A stretch of 64,000 nt of DNA from an uncultured Clostridia bacterium. Lineage in GTDB: Bacteria > Bacillota > Clostridia > Oscillospirales > Acutalibacteraceae. The notes beneath the pieces were generated by a model that saw nothing but the letters and a program-made list of their open reading frames with translations, had not been told where the DNA came from and ran no database searches. Location of the stretch: assembly GCA_947624285.1 (NCBI GenBank), contig CANQJS010000006.1:18424-82423 (forward strand). The letters run 5' to 3'. Both the position numbers and the translations under genes were made by a program. Positions 20,344 to 29,475 of the stretch are shown here, piece by piece; position 1 is the first letter of the stretch, and each line of letters opens with the position of its first letter.

Positions 20344-20790
20344 TTATTTAAGTTTTGAAATTTCCTCTATAAATGACGATGCGGAATCAAAAGCCTTATA
20401 AACCGAGGCAAAGCGAACATAAGCCACCTCGTCTATTTCGCGCAGTTTTTCCATAATAAGCTCGCCTATGCGAACGCTTGTTACCTCCCTGTCGGCGGAG
20501 CTTTGAAGAGTGGTTTCGATTTGAGAGATCGCCTCGTCAAGCTCCTGCGAAGTGATGGGTCTCTTTTCACAGGCGCGAAGCATACCCTTCAGCACCTTGT
20601 TTCTGTCGAACACCTCGCGGCTCTTGTCCTTTTTAACAACGATGATAGGCACATTTTCTATTGTTTCATAAGTTGTGAAGCGCCTGCCGCATTTCATACA
20701 TTCTCTGCGGCGGCGTATGCGTTCGTTCTCGTCGGTAGGGCGGGAATCTATTACCTTGCTTTCCTCAAACGCACAAAACGGACATTTCAT
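20344..20790 (-). CDS. nrdR: Transcriptional repressor NrdR
   Basis: [42 protein letters not shown]. Confidence 0.97.
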   Translation of the reverse strand: MKCPFCAFEESKVIDSRPTDENERIRRRRECMKCGRRFTTYETIENVPIIVVKKDKSREVFDRNKVLKGMLRACEKRPITSQELDEAISQIETTLQSSADREVTSVRIGELIMEKLREIDEVAYVRFASVYKAFDSASSFIEEISKLK

Positions 20791-20937
20791 ATTAAACCCC
20801 TCCTTAGGTTTTTACGATGAAGCGTAAATACCGCCCGAAAGCCGCTTTTTGCGGACTCTGTTTTCGGGTACGAGGTTATTGTAGCACAATATGTAGAGAA
20901 ATGCAAGTATTTTTACTTTACACAATATATTGAAGGC

Positions 20938-21822
20938 TTATGCCCTTATTTTGTTTTCGCCCTTATTGTTGTATATGAACATCCAAACCGCCATCGCGCA
21001 GATGATAAAATACCCCACAAACGACCATATATCGGGCACATCACCGAACACGAAAAAGCCCGTTATCGCGGCAAACACCACCTGAGAATAATCGTAAACG
21101 GATATTTCCCTACTTGGGGCGTATGTATACGCCGCCGTGATTGTAAACTGCCCGCCTGCCGCGCAGAGACCTGCAAGCAAAAGCGCGCCCCACTGCCAAA
21201 GCTCCATATAATGATAATTAAATATAAGATAAGGCGCTGTGACAAGGCTTGAAAACGCCGAGAAAATGAATACGGTGAGCTTGCTGTTTTCGCCCATATT
21301 GCCCAGCTTGCGAACGCATGTGTAAGCGCCGCCCGCGCACATTCCGCCGATAAATCCGAGCGTTGACGCAAGCAAATTTTCGTTTTTGAAAGTTGGTTTT
21401 ATGATGAACAGCGCGCCTATAAACGCGATAAATATCGCCGCCGCCTGCTTCGGTTTAACTTTTTCCTTTAAGAATATCGCCGAAAAAACAAGCGCGAAAA
21501 ACGGGCTCATTTTATTGAGCATAGAGGCGTCGGAAAGATCGATTTTATCAAGGGCGTAAAAATTGCCTATGACGCCTCCCAAACCTATGGCGGAGCGCAT
21601 AATATGATATTTGAAGCAACCCTTTTTCGGCTTGAAGCCGTCCCCTGCCTTCAGCAGAGCGAAAAGGGCAAAGAACATTGCTACGAAATTTCTGAAAAAC
21701 ACCTTTTGAAAGGTTGGAAGATCGCCCGCCAGCCTTACAAATGTGTTCATTCCCGTAAAGCATACGGCGGAAAGAACGATACATATAACGCCCCTTGTTT
21801 TGGCGTTCAGGTTTTTTCCCAT
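20938..21822 (-). CDS. EamA/DMT superfamily transporter
   Basis: Multiple hydrophobic helices; EamA-like GEVPFxKVFFRNF/ LSDASMLNKMSPFF pattern. Confidence 0.85.
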   Translation of the reverse strand: MGKNLNAKTRGVICIVLSAVCFTGMNTFVRLAGDLPTFQKVFFRNFVAMFFALFALLKAGDGFKPKKGCFKYHIMRSAIGLGGVIGNFYALDKIDLSDASMLNKMSPFFALVFSAIFLKEKVKPKQAAAIFIAFIGALFIIKPTFKNENLLASTLGFIGGMCAGGAYTCVRKLGNMGENSKLTVFIFSAFSSLVTAPYLIFNYHYMELWQWGALLLAGLCAAGGQFTITAAYTYAPSREISVYDYSQVVFAAITGFFVFGDVPDIWSFVGYFIICAMAVWMFIYNNKGENKIRA

Positions 21823-21825
21823 AGA

Positions 21826-23085
21826 TCAGCCGATCAGCTTTTCCGCGCAGGCAAGCTGAACGCATATGCAAAGCAGCTCGGCGGCGAGGTCGAGCTCCTC
21901 CACAGGCGGAAAGCTCGGCGCTATACGGATATTACTGTCTTTTTCATCATGACCGTAGGGATATGTTGCGCCTACGGAAGTGAGCACCACGCCCGCTTCT
22001 TTGCAGAGCTCGCCCACCCTCTTGGCGCAGCCCTCCATAACATCAAGGCTGATGAAATAGCCGCCCTTTGGAGTAAACCATGAAGCTATGCCCTTGCTGG
22101 CAAGCTCGTTTTCAAGATGCCTGAGCACCATATCAAATTTGGGCTTCATTATCGCCGCGTGCTTTTTCATATGGGCGAGTATCCCGTTTACATCGCCGAA
22201 AAATTCAACATGGCGCAGCTGATTCATCTTATCATAGCTGATAGTTTGGGCATTGAGGCGTTTTTTTATGGCGGCGATATTGTTTTTGCTCGCCGCGAGA
22301 GCGGAAACGCCCGCGCCCGGGAAAGTCATTTTTGAGGTGGAGCAAAATTCAACCACCATATCCTCATTGCCGTATTTCGGAAGAATATCAAATATATTCA
22401 GAAGCTCGTCGCCGTCGTCAACAAGGTCGTGTACGCAGTAGGCGTTATCCCAAATTATTCTGAAATCCTTTGCGGCGGGCTTCATTGACGCAATTCTTTT
22501 GACAACGCCGTCGCTGAAAGTGATACCCTGCGGATTTGAATATTTGGGAACGCAGATCATTCCCTTAACGGCGGGGTCTTTTATATATTCCTCAACGGAA
22601 TCCATATCCGGACCGTCGCTTTTCATTTCTATATTTATCATCTTTATGCCGAAATGCTCAAGAATGGTAAAATGCCTGTCGTATCCGGGAACGGGGCAGA
22701 GGAATTTCACCTCGGGCAGTTTGCACCACGGAACATCTCCCGCTCCGTGAGTAAAGCACTGGCTGATATAGTCAAACATAAGCGTTAGGCTCGCGTTCGG
22801 ACCGATTATAACATTTTCGGGTGAAACTCCCATAAGATCCGCAAACAGCTTTTTGCAGGCGGGAATACCGTCTAAAACGCCGTAATTTCTGACATCTATG
22901 CCGTCCGAAATATAGCTTTTTATATCGTTCAGCCCCATTGAAAGCTCAAGCTGGTCGGCGCCCGGCTTGCCTCTGCTCATATCGAGCTTGAGCCCCTTTG
23001 CCTTAAACTCATCATAGCGCTTTTGGAGAAGTTTTTTACGCTTTTTCAATTCCTCAACCGTCATTTCGGTGAATAATTCCGACAT
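21826..23085 (-). CDS. PLP-dependent aminotransferase, aspartate aminotransferase class Ic-like
   Basis: LDMSRGKPGADQLELSMGL...PNASLTLMFDYISQ...CSTSKMTFPGAGVSALAAS. Confidence 0.85.
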   Translation of the reverse strand: MSELFTEMTVEELKKRKKLLQKRYDEFKAKGLKLDMSRGKPGADQLELSMGLNDIKSYISDGIDVRNYGVLDGIPACKKLFADLMGVSPENVIIGPNASLTLMFDYISQCFTHGAGDVPWCKLPEVKFLCPVPGYDRHFTILEHFGIKMINIEMKSDGPDMDSVEEYIKDPAVKGMICVPKYSNPQGITFSDGVVKRIASMKPAAKDFRIIWDNAYCVHDLVDDGDELLNIFDILPKYGNEDMVVEFCSTSKMTFPGAGVSALAASKNNIAAIKKRLNAQTISYDKMNQLRHVEFFGDVNGILAHMKKHAAIMKPKFDMVLRHLENELASKGIASWFTPKGGYFISLDVMEGCAKRVGELCKEAGVVLTSVGATYPYGHDEKDSNIRIAPSFPPVEELDLAAELLCICVQLACAEKLIG

Positions 23086-23151
23086 ATGCTTTTCCTCCGC
23101 TTTGTTTAATGGGAATATTCTACCACTTTTATCCCCGCTTTGCAACAAATT

Positions 23152-23382
23152 CTAAGCAACAAGTTCGATAAACCACCTTGTTTCCTCAAGAAACAGATAT
23201 GTTTCCCTGCCTTCAATGCTGCATTTATAGCGTATGCCCGCTCCGCCCGATTTCAAAGATGCGGCGGGGCGTATATCAAGCACTCTGTCCACCTCATGGC
23301 TTTCGTCCTCGACCACCACCGATTTAGGATAAATATTGCCATCGGTATCAAACAGCGCGGTAACTTCAACATAATTTTTCAT
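23152..23382 (-). CDS. Small hypothetical protein (76 aa) directly downstream of the Y-family polymerase
   Basis: Intact ORF, 17-nt gap to dinB-like gene, same strand. Confidence 0.65.
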   Translation of the reverse strand: MKNYVEVTALFDTDGNIYPKSVVVEDESHEVDRVLDIRPAASLKSGGAGIRYKCSIEGRETYLFLEETRWFIELVA

Positions 23383-23399
23383 ATCGTTCCTATCTCCTT

Positions 23400-24641
23400 T
23401 TAAGATTTATATTCCTTAAAGTACCCCACGGGGTGAATGGTGTGGTCGTCGTGCGGGTCAAAGCGGCTCAGCCCGATATCGGCAAGCAGTGATGCCCTCT
23501 GCACGGAATAGCTTCCGAAGCGCCGCCGTATGTTATCGACCGCCGTTTCAATTTTTTCAAGCTTTTCCCTTTTTTCGACCGTCCCCGCCAAATCAAACTG
23601 CACCGCGTCGTCGATATCAAAATCCGAGACTGTAACGCCGATGCTGCGCAGGGGATTTTTCCAGTCGTAATTCTCCGTAAACAGCTTCATCGCCATCTCT
23701 ATTATTTCGCCCGAAACATCGGTATGCGCTTTAAGCTGACCCTGCCTTGTAAAATGGCAAAGATTTTTATCGCGCAAAGTTATTGTAACGGTTTTGCCTT
23801 TTAAGCCCTGCTCTCTCATTCTGCGGGCGACGCTTTCGCCGAGAACGGTGAACACCGTTTTGACATCGGCATTATTAACCATATCGCGCGGCGTGGTAGT
23901 GGAATTTCCAACGCTCTTTACCGCCTGCTCATCGTCTATATGGCGAACGGGAGTGCTGTCAAGACCGTTTGAGAAATTGTGCAGCACCTCGCCGTTTTTA
24001 CCGAAAACGCAGGTGAGAAAGCCCATATCCGCTTGTGCGAGCTCGCCTATCGTGTATATTCCGTAGGAGGCAAGCTTTCGCGCCGTGGCAGGGCCGACAA
24101 ATAGCAGATCGCCGCACGGGCTGTTCCACACTATATCGCGGTAATTGCTTTTGTCTATAACGGTTACCGCGTCGGGCTTTTTATAGTCCGAGCCGAATTT
24201 GGCAAATATTTTATTCCAAGATACGCCTATGCTTACCGTTATACCGAGCTCGGCTTTTACCCGCCGCCTTATCTCCTCGGCAATTTTTTCGCCGGAGCCG
24301 CAGCCCGTGACATCCACCCAATTTTCATCAAGACCGAACGGCTCAACATAATCCGAATATTCGCCGTATATCTTCTTTGCCATATTTGAAAAGCGGACAT
24401 AGAGCGGAAAATTAGGGGGCACAACAATGAGCCCGGGGCATTTTTGCCGCGCCTGCCAAAGCGGCTCGCCCGTTTTAAGTCCGTATTTTGCCGCGATCTC
24501 GTTTTTTGTTAAAACTATGCCGTGGCGGCTTTCCTCGCTGCCTCCCACCGCAACGGGCTTATCCCGTATTTCGGGATTATGCAGGCATTCCACCGAAGCG
24601 TAAAATTTATTGCAGTCTATATGAAGAATCGTTCTTTCCAT
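23400..24641 (-). CDS. Y-family DNA polymerase (Pol IV/UvrX-like)
   Basis: ILHIDCNKFYASVECLHNPEIRDKPVAVGG; VTVSIGVSWNKIFAKFGSDYKKPDA. Confidence 0.93.
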   Translation of the reverse strand: MERTILHIDCNKFYASVECLHNPEIRDKPVAVGGSEESRHGIVLTKNEIAAKYGLKTGEPLWQARQKCPGLIVVPPNFPLYVRFSNMAKKIYGEYSDYVEPFGLDENWVDVTGCGSGEKIAEEIRRRVKAELGITVSIGVSWNKIFAKFGSDYKKPDAVTVIDKSNYRDIVWNSPCGDLLFVGPATARKLASYGIYTIGELAQADMGFLTCVFGKNGEVLHNFSNGLDSTPVRHIDDEQAVKSVGNSTTTPRDMVNNADVKTVFTVLGESVARRMREQGLKGKTVTITLRDKNLCHFTRQGQLKAHTDVSGEIIEMAMKLFTENYDWKNPLRSIGVTVSDFDIDDAVQFDLAGTVEKREKLEKIETAVDNIRRRFGSYSVQRASLLADIGLSRFDPHDDHTIHPVGYFKEYKS

Positions 24642-24824
24642 TTTTTCGCCTTCTCGAACATTTGTTTTATTATATGCCGAAAAGCTGTTTTTGTCAATAT
24701 CGGCGAGGAATTTTTATTTTTTACCATATCACGGAGTAAAAAATTTCCCTTTATACGCCCGTCAAGAAGAAAAGGAGGAATAATCAAAAACCGCCGTGGG
24801 GCATATCGGGTTTGGCTCTCTATA

Positions 24825-24862
24825 AAAAACGCTCTCCCGATTTTTACCGAGAGAGCGTTTTT
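24825..24862 (-). terminator. Rho-independent terminator
   Basis: AAAAACGCTCTC...GAGAGCGTTTTT inverted repeat downstream of 24877-25992. Confidence 0.75.
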
Positions 24863-24876
24863 CAAAACAATTCAAT

Positions 24877-25992
24877 TTATTTGAAATACATATAATATTG
24901 GCATTTTATCATACCGTTATAGAGCTTTCTGCGCTTGTCCGCGCGCCTGCCGAAGCATTTTTCAAAATCCTCGTCGGGAGAGATAACGCCATAGCTCCAG
25001 CCGTATTTAGCGGCAAATTTATCGCCCATAATATTATAGAGCCTTTGCGCCTCTTTAACATCGAGCATCCGCTCACCGTACGGCGGATTTGTTACCAAAG
25101 TGCCCTTTTCGCTTGACGGAGCGAAATCCCTTATATCGGCGCGCGAGACTTTTATAAAACCGTTTACCCCTGCACGATCGGCGTTTTCAAGAGTGAGCCT
25201 TACGGCGCGCGGGTCTAAGTCGTAGCCGTAAGCGATAAAGTCCGTATCCTTCTTAACAAGCTCACGGCAGCGCTCCCGCTCCGTTTTCCAAATTTTTTGA
25301 GGAAAAAGCCCCCACCTATCCGCGTCAAAGCCGCGGTTTAAGCACGGAGCGATATTGTTGGCGAGCAATGCCCCCTCAACAAGTATAGTACCGCTGCCGC
25401 AAAACGGGTCGTACAGTGTGTGATAATGGCGAAGCCTTGAAAACGCGCAGAGCGCCGCGGCAAGCGTTTCGCGTATCGGAGCGCCGTTTGCTTCTGGTCG
25501 GTAGCCCCTTTTATGAAGCCCCGTTCCCGAAGTGTCGAGCATAACCGCTGCCTCATCCTTTATTATTGAAAACTGAACGCGGTGCATCGGACCTGTTTCA
25601 TCAAACCACGACACACCGTAATCCTCTTTAAGGCTTTCAACTATCGCCTTTTTTATGATCTTCTGGCAGTCGGGAACTGAATGGAGCTCTGAATTGAGGC
25701 AATGCCCCTTGACGGGAAATGTATCGGCAACGCCTATAAAATCGCTCCAGTTGAGCGCCTTTACCGCATCAAAAAGCTCGCTGAAGGTAACGGCTTTAAA
25801 TCTGCCGAGAACTATGAGTATTCTTTCGGAAAAGCGGCTTGCGAGATTTGCCCTTGCCAAAACGCTCTCATCGCCCTCAAAAAAGACTCTGCCGTTTTCC
25901 GCCGAAACATTCTGCGCCTCAAAGGACCTCAGCTCCTCTGCCACAAGGCTTTCGACACCGAAAAGGCATGGGGCGCACATATAAAGATACAT
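24877..25992 (-). CDS. THUMP-domain class I SAM-dependent RNA methyltransferase (YpsC/RlmL N-domain-like)
   Basis: LFGVESLVAEELR; YDPFCGSGTILVEGAL; TNPPYGERM. Confidence 0.92.
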   Translation of the reverse strand: MYLYMCAPCLFGVESLVAEELRSFEAQNVSAENGRVFFEGDESVLARANLASRFSERILIVLGRFKAVTFSELFDAVKALNWSDFIGVADTFPVKGHCLNSELHSVPDCQKIIKKAIVESLKEDYGVSWFDETGPMHRVQFSIIKDEAAVMLDTSGTGLHKRGYRPEANGAPIRETLAAALCAFSRLRHYHTLYDPFCGSGTILVEGALLANNIAPCLNRGFDADRWGLFPQKIWKTERERCRELVKKDTDFIAYGYDLDPRAVRLTLENADRAGVNGFIKVSRADIRDFAPSSEKGTLVTNPPYGERMLDVKEAQRLYNIMGDKFAAKYGWSYGVISPDEDFEKCFGRRADKRRKLYNGMIKCQYYMYFK

Positions 25993-25994
25993 AA

Positions 25995-26840
25995 TTATAT
26001 CTCCCTTTGCGCGTGGCGGGTAACATGGCAGCCCATATTTACCGCCACGGGCAGACCCGCGATATGGGTGGGATATGTTTCGATATTAACCGCCAAAGCG
26101 GTGGTGTTTCCGCCAAACCCCTGCGGACCTATATCAAGAGCGTTAATCTTTTCAAGCAGTTCACGCTCCATATCCTTATAAAAATCAATTCCGTTCCTTT
26201 GCGAAACAGGTCTGCAAAGCGCCTTTTTAGCCAAAAGCGCGCAATATTCAAAATCGCCTCCTATCCCAACGCCGACAACAACGGGCGGGCAGGGATTTGA
26301 GCCCGCTTTTTTCACGGTATCCACAACAAAACCGATTATATCCTCCCGCTTTGCGCTTGGCGTGAACATACGAAGCGCGCTCATATTCTCACTTCCGAAG
26401 CCCTTTGGCGCGGCGGTGAGCTTTATCTTATCGCCCTCAACTATTCTTGTATGTATTACGGCGGGCGTGTTGTCGTTTGTATTCACCCTGTCATAAAAGG
26501 GGTCTCTCACAACGGATTTACGCAAAAGCCCATCGGTGTAGCCGAGGCTCACGCCCCTGTTTACCGCGTCCTCAAACGCCCCGCCGATGAGGTGGACATC
26601 CTGCCCTATCTCCGCGAAAATAACAGCCATACCCGTATCTTGGCAAATTGGTATATCAAGCTCCTTCGCGGCGTCGATATTTGCCTGCATATCGCCGAGT
26701 ATCGCCTTTGCGGAAACGCCCTTTTCGGTTTTTTGCGCGCAGGAAACACAATCAACAAGATCCTGCGGCAAAATTTTGTTTGCCTGTATTACAAGCTCCT
26801 TGACCGCCTGCGTTATTAACGATACATCTAACTCTCTCAT
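25995..26840 (-). CDS. Class I fumarate hydratase, alpha subunit
   Basis: CQDTGMAVIFAEIGQDV...GVGIGGDFEYCALLAKKAL...NIETYPTHIAGLPVAVNMGCHVTRHA. Confidence 0.92.
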   Translation of the reverse strand: MRELDVSLITQAVKELVIQANKILPQDLVDCVSCAQKTEKGVSAKAILGDMQANIDAAKELDIPICQDTGMAVIFAEIGQDVHLIGGAFEDAVNRGVSLGYTDGLLRKSVVRDPFYDRVNTNDNTPAVIHTRIVEGDKIKLTAAPKGFGSENMSALRMFTPSAKREDIIGFVVDTVKKAGSNPCPPVVVGVGIGGDFEYCALLAKKALCRPVSQRNGIDFYKDMERELLEKINALDIGPQGFGGNTTALAVNIETYPTHIAGLPVAVNMGCHVTRHAQREI

Positions 26841-26862
26841 TTTAACTCTCCGAAAAAACAAA

Positions 26863-26883
26863 AGCCGAGAGAAGCTCTCGGCT
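26863..26883 (-). terminator. Rho-independent terminator
   Basis: AGCCGAGAG-CTT-CTCTCGGCT then TTTGTTTTTT on minus strand. Confidence 0.75.
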
Positions 26884-26888
26884 GAAAT

Positions 26889-27197
26889 TTAATTACTGCC
26901 CGAAATATCGTAAAATACGATCTCGTTTGATTTGACATAGCCGTTTTCGCGCGCCTTCTGCTCCATATAAGCATCCTTATTATCGGATTCCAGAATCGCA
27001 TTCAGCTCCTCGTTTTCCTTTTTCTGCTGCTCTAACTGAGCCTCATACGACTCTTTTTGGTTGCGAAGCTTGTTTAAATCCGCGCTTTGAGAAACCGCGA
27101 CGCCCGCACAATAGAAAAAAATGAGCGTCAGGACAATGGCAACGACGGAAATGCCGATTTTTTTATTCTGTTTCAAATTCAAAAAATTCTTTTTCAT
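26889..27197 (-). CDS. divIC: DivIC/FtsB-family septum formation protein
   Basis: Short protein, one TM helix then coiled coil; downstream of yabQ. Confidence 0.8.
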   Translation of the reverse strand: MKKNFLNLKQNKKIGISVVAIVLTLIFFYCAGVAVSQSADLNKLRNQKESYEAQLEQQKKENEELNAILESDNKDAYMEQKARENGYVKSNEIVFYDISGSN

Positions 27198-27648
27198 CGC
27201 CGACCACCGATTTATCCTTCTTTTTACCCTTCTTTTTCTTTTTCGACGCCTTTTTCGACTGTAAAGCCTTACGACTTAACGCAAAGATATTATAATACAG
27301 TTTTTTAATATTTTGCAATACTTTTTTTAAACTTTTTAAACACTTTTTAATTATTTTTCTGAAAAATGAGGCTATTCCCCGCTCAAAAATGCCTGTAACG
27401 CGATAAACGGTTACAATATATGCGAAAAAGCCGATAAAAAGCGCTGTAAAGTAAATTACCCTTACGCTGCCGTTATTGTAGCTTAAAAGCAAAATAAAAA
27501 TTACGGGTGAGGCGATAAGGAAAAACAGAAAATCCAGCAGGAAAACAGCCGTTTTTTTGATGAAAACGAGCCGAAAAAAACGAATAATATCATAAAGCGC
27601 GCCGAGACCCACGCCCGCAAGCAGAAAAACCTCTAAGCTTTCTTTCAT
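27163..27648 (-). CDS. yabQ: Spore cortex biosynthesis protein YabQ
   Basis: Hydrophobic N-terminus LGALYDIIRFFRLVF, Lys-rich tail; between yabP and divIC. Confidence 0.82.
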   Translation of the reverse strand: MKESLEVFLLAGVGLGALYDIIRFFRLVFIKKTAVFLLDFLFFLIASPVIFILLLSYNNGSVRVIYFTALFIGFFAYIVTVYRVTGIFERGIASFFRKIIKKCLKSLKKVLQNIKKLYYNIFALSRKALQSKKASKKKKKGKKKDKSVVGDEKEFFEFETE

Positions 27649-27917
27649 CTGAAAAGCCCTTTAAACAGCCCCTTGCTTTTTTGAGTTTTGCTGCTGTAAA
27701 CAAGAGCCGCTATCTCTCCCGTTATCTGCAACAGACCCGATTCGAGATTCAGCTCCTCCACTTGAAGCTTTGACCCACTCACCGTAAGACAGCCGTAATC
27801 CGTGTACGCCGTCACCGTGTCCTCATCAAAAGAATCCACATCGGTAACGCCTGTCAGCTTCAGCCCTCTTCGGTTTTCGAGGCTAAGATTATGGTTTTTC
27901 TTTATATTTGTTTCCAA
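27645..27917 (-). CDS. yabP: Sporulation protein YabP
   Basis: HNLSLENRRGLKLTGVTDVDSFDEDTVTAYTDYGCLTVSGSKLQVEELNLESGLLQITGEI; proposed TTG start at 27917 after GGGTGA (ORF track start 27944). Confidence 0.88.
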   Translation of the reverse strand: METNIKKNHNLSLENRRGLKLTGVTDVDSFDEDTVTAYTDYGCLTVSGSKLQVEELNLESGLLQITGEIAALVYSSKTQKSKGLFKGLFR

Positions 27918-27925
27918 AAAAATCA

Positions 27926-27974
27926 CCCGTTTCATATATGACAAAGCAAGCTCTTGTTATATATATGAAACGGG
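27926..27974 (-). promoter_or_regulatory. Long terminator-like hairpin overlapping yabP translation start region
   Basis: 14-bp perfect arms CCCGTTTCATATAT/ATATATGAAACGGG, then TGATTTTTTTGG on minus strand. Confidence 0.65.
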
Positions 27975-28018
27975 CGGCGATTTAATGATTTATTGAAAGA
28001 ACAAAAGAAGTTTAATAT

Positions 28019-28273
28019 TTATCCGAGCTGCCGATACATCTTGGCGGCATCCTCTTTCAGAGCGTGCTCGCTTATTTCCAGCACCTCATAGGAGCTTGGA
28101 GACGACCCCATATTGACCGTTATCACATCGCCTTTTTTGACATCATAGGACGCGCGCTGCACACGGCCGTTTACCTCGATTTTACCCGCGTCGCAAGCCT
28201 CATTGGCAACAGTTCTTCGCTTTATTATGCGGGAAACCTTCAAAAACTTATCAAGTCTCATATTTTTCTCCAA
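28019..28273 (-). CDS. S4-domain RNA-binding protein (RqcP/YabO family)
   Basis: MRLDKFLKVSRIIKRRTVANEACDAGKIEVNGR; yab cluster position. Confidence 0.92.
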   Translation of the reverse strand: MEKNMRLDKFLKVSRIIKRRTVANEACDAGKIEVNGRVQRASYDVKKGDVITVNMGSSPSSYEVLEISEHALKEDAAKMYRQLG

Positions 28274-28280
28274 AAAAATT

Positions 28281-28300
28281 CAGCCGCCAATAGGCGGCTG
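28281..28300 (-). terminator. Rho-independent terminator downstream of hup
   Basis: CAGCCGCC-TATT-GGCGGCTG then AATTTTTTT on minus strand. Confidence 0.75.
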
Positions 28301-28308
28301 ATGCTTAA

Positions 28309-28581
28309 TTATTTTACAGCGCCCTTAAGAGCAGAGCCTGCCTTGAAGGACGGAACCTTCGTTGCGGCAATTTTGATTTCTTCGCCTGTGCGAGGATTTT
28401 TGCCTGTGCGAGCCGCGCGGGTCTTTACTTCAAAAGTGCCGAAGCCTACAAGGGCTACCTTATCGCCGTCGGCAAGGGCATCGGTGATAGCGTCGATAAC
28501 CGCCTTAACCGCCGCGTCAGCGTCTTTTTTTGAAATTTCTGCTTTAGCTGCTACAGCTGTTACAAGATCTGTTTTGTTCAT
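28309..28581 (-). CDS. hup: HU family DNA-binding protein
   Basis: [25 protein letters not shown]...[27 protein letters not shown]. Confidence 0.97.
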   Translation of the reverse strand: MNKTDLVTAVAAKAEISKKDADAAVKAVIDAITDALADGDKVALVGFGTFEVKTRAARTGKNPRTGEEIKIAATKVPSFKAGSALKGAVK

Positions 28582-29409
28582 TTATTTTTCCTCCGTTTTC
28601 GCCTTCTCGGCTATAATATTTTTTGCTTTTTCCCAAAGGAAATCAAGAGTGTCGATATCAGCCGTTTTCATATCGATATTCTGTTCCCGCGCCAGCGTTT
28701 CCACCAGCGTAAACCGATTTATAAACTTATCCGTTGAAGCAGTGAGCGCCTCCTCGGAATCCACGCCTATAAATCTTGATATATTAACACAGGAAAAAAG
28801 AACATCGCCGAATTCGGCTTCAATTTCTCTTTGCTCATTTCCCGGTAAAGCACTTAATAACTCGTCAATCTCTTCATACAGCTTGTCTATCGCGCCGGCG
28901 GGCTCATCCCAATCAAAACCTGCCGAGGCGGCCTTCTGCTGTATTTTTTGGGCTCTCATAAGGGCGGGCAGCTCACGGGGCACTTTTTGCATTGAATCGC
29001 TTTGCTTTTTTATGCCTTTTGTTTTCAGCTTAACGGCGTCCCAGCTTTCAAGCGCCTCCTTGCCGTTTTTGGCAACGACGCTTCCGAAAACATGCGGGTG
29101 GCGCACGATCAGCTTTTGGCATATCTCGTTTGCAACATCGTTGAAATCAAAAGAGCCCTTTTCCCGTTCCATTTCACAGTGGAGCGCGACCTGAAGCAGA
29201 ATATCGCCCAGCTCCTCACGAAGTCCGTCGGTATCATTTTTATTGATAGCCTCGATCACTTCGTAGGTCTCCTCAATAAAATTCTTTTTGATGGATTCGT
29301 GGGTCTGTTCCCTGTCCCAAGGGCAGCCGCCCGGAGCTCTTAAAACATTGACGAGCCTGATGAGGTCGTAAATATCGTAAGAATCCTTAAATTCAAAATC
29401 GACTGCCAC
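28582..29409 (-). CDS. mazG: Nucleoside triphosphate pyrophosphohydrolase MazG
   Basis: LRAPGGCPWDREQTHESIKKNFIEETYEVIEAI...EELGDILLQVALH. Confidence 0.95.
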   Translation of the reverse strand: MAVDFEFKDSYDIYDLIRLVNVLRAPGGCPWDREQTHESIKKNFIEETYEVIEAINKNDTDGLREELGDILLQVALHCEMEREKGSFDFNDVANEICQKLIVRHPHVFGSVVAKNGKEALESWDAVKLKTKGIKKQSDSMQKVPRELPALMRAQKIQQKAASAGFDWDEPAGAIDKLYEEIDELLSALPGNEQREIEAEFGDVLFSCVNISRFIGVDSEEALTASTDKFINRFTLVETLAREQNIDMKTADIDTLDFLWEKAKNIIAEKAKTEEK

Positions 29410-29475
29410 TGAAACACCCTTTCCGATTGACCTGTTATTATAATAATACTATAAACAGGTTAAAATTTCAAGTAT

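Noticed and set aside
28064-29194. 376-aa plus-strand ORF
   Set aside because: Antisense across three convincing genes (rqcP-like, hup, mazG), so not a single real CDS; Ser/Ala-rich low complexity
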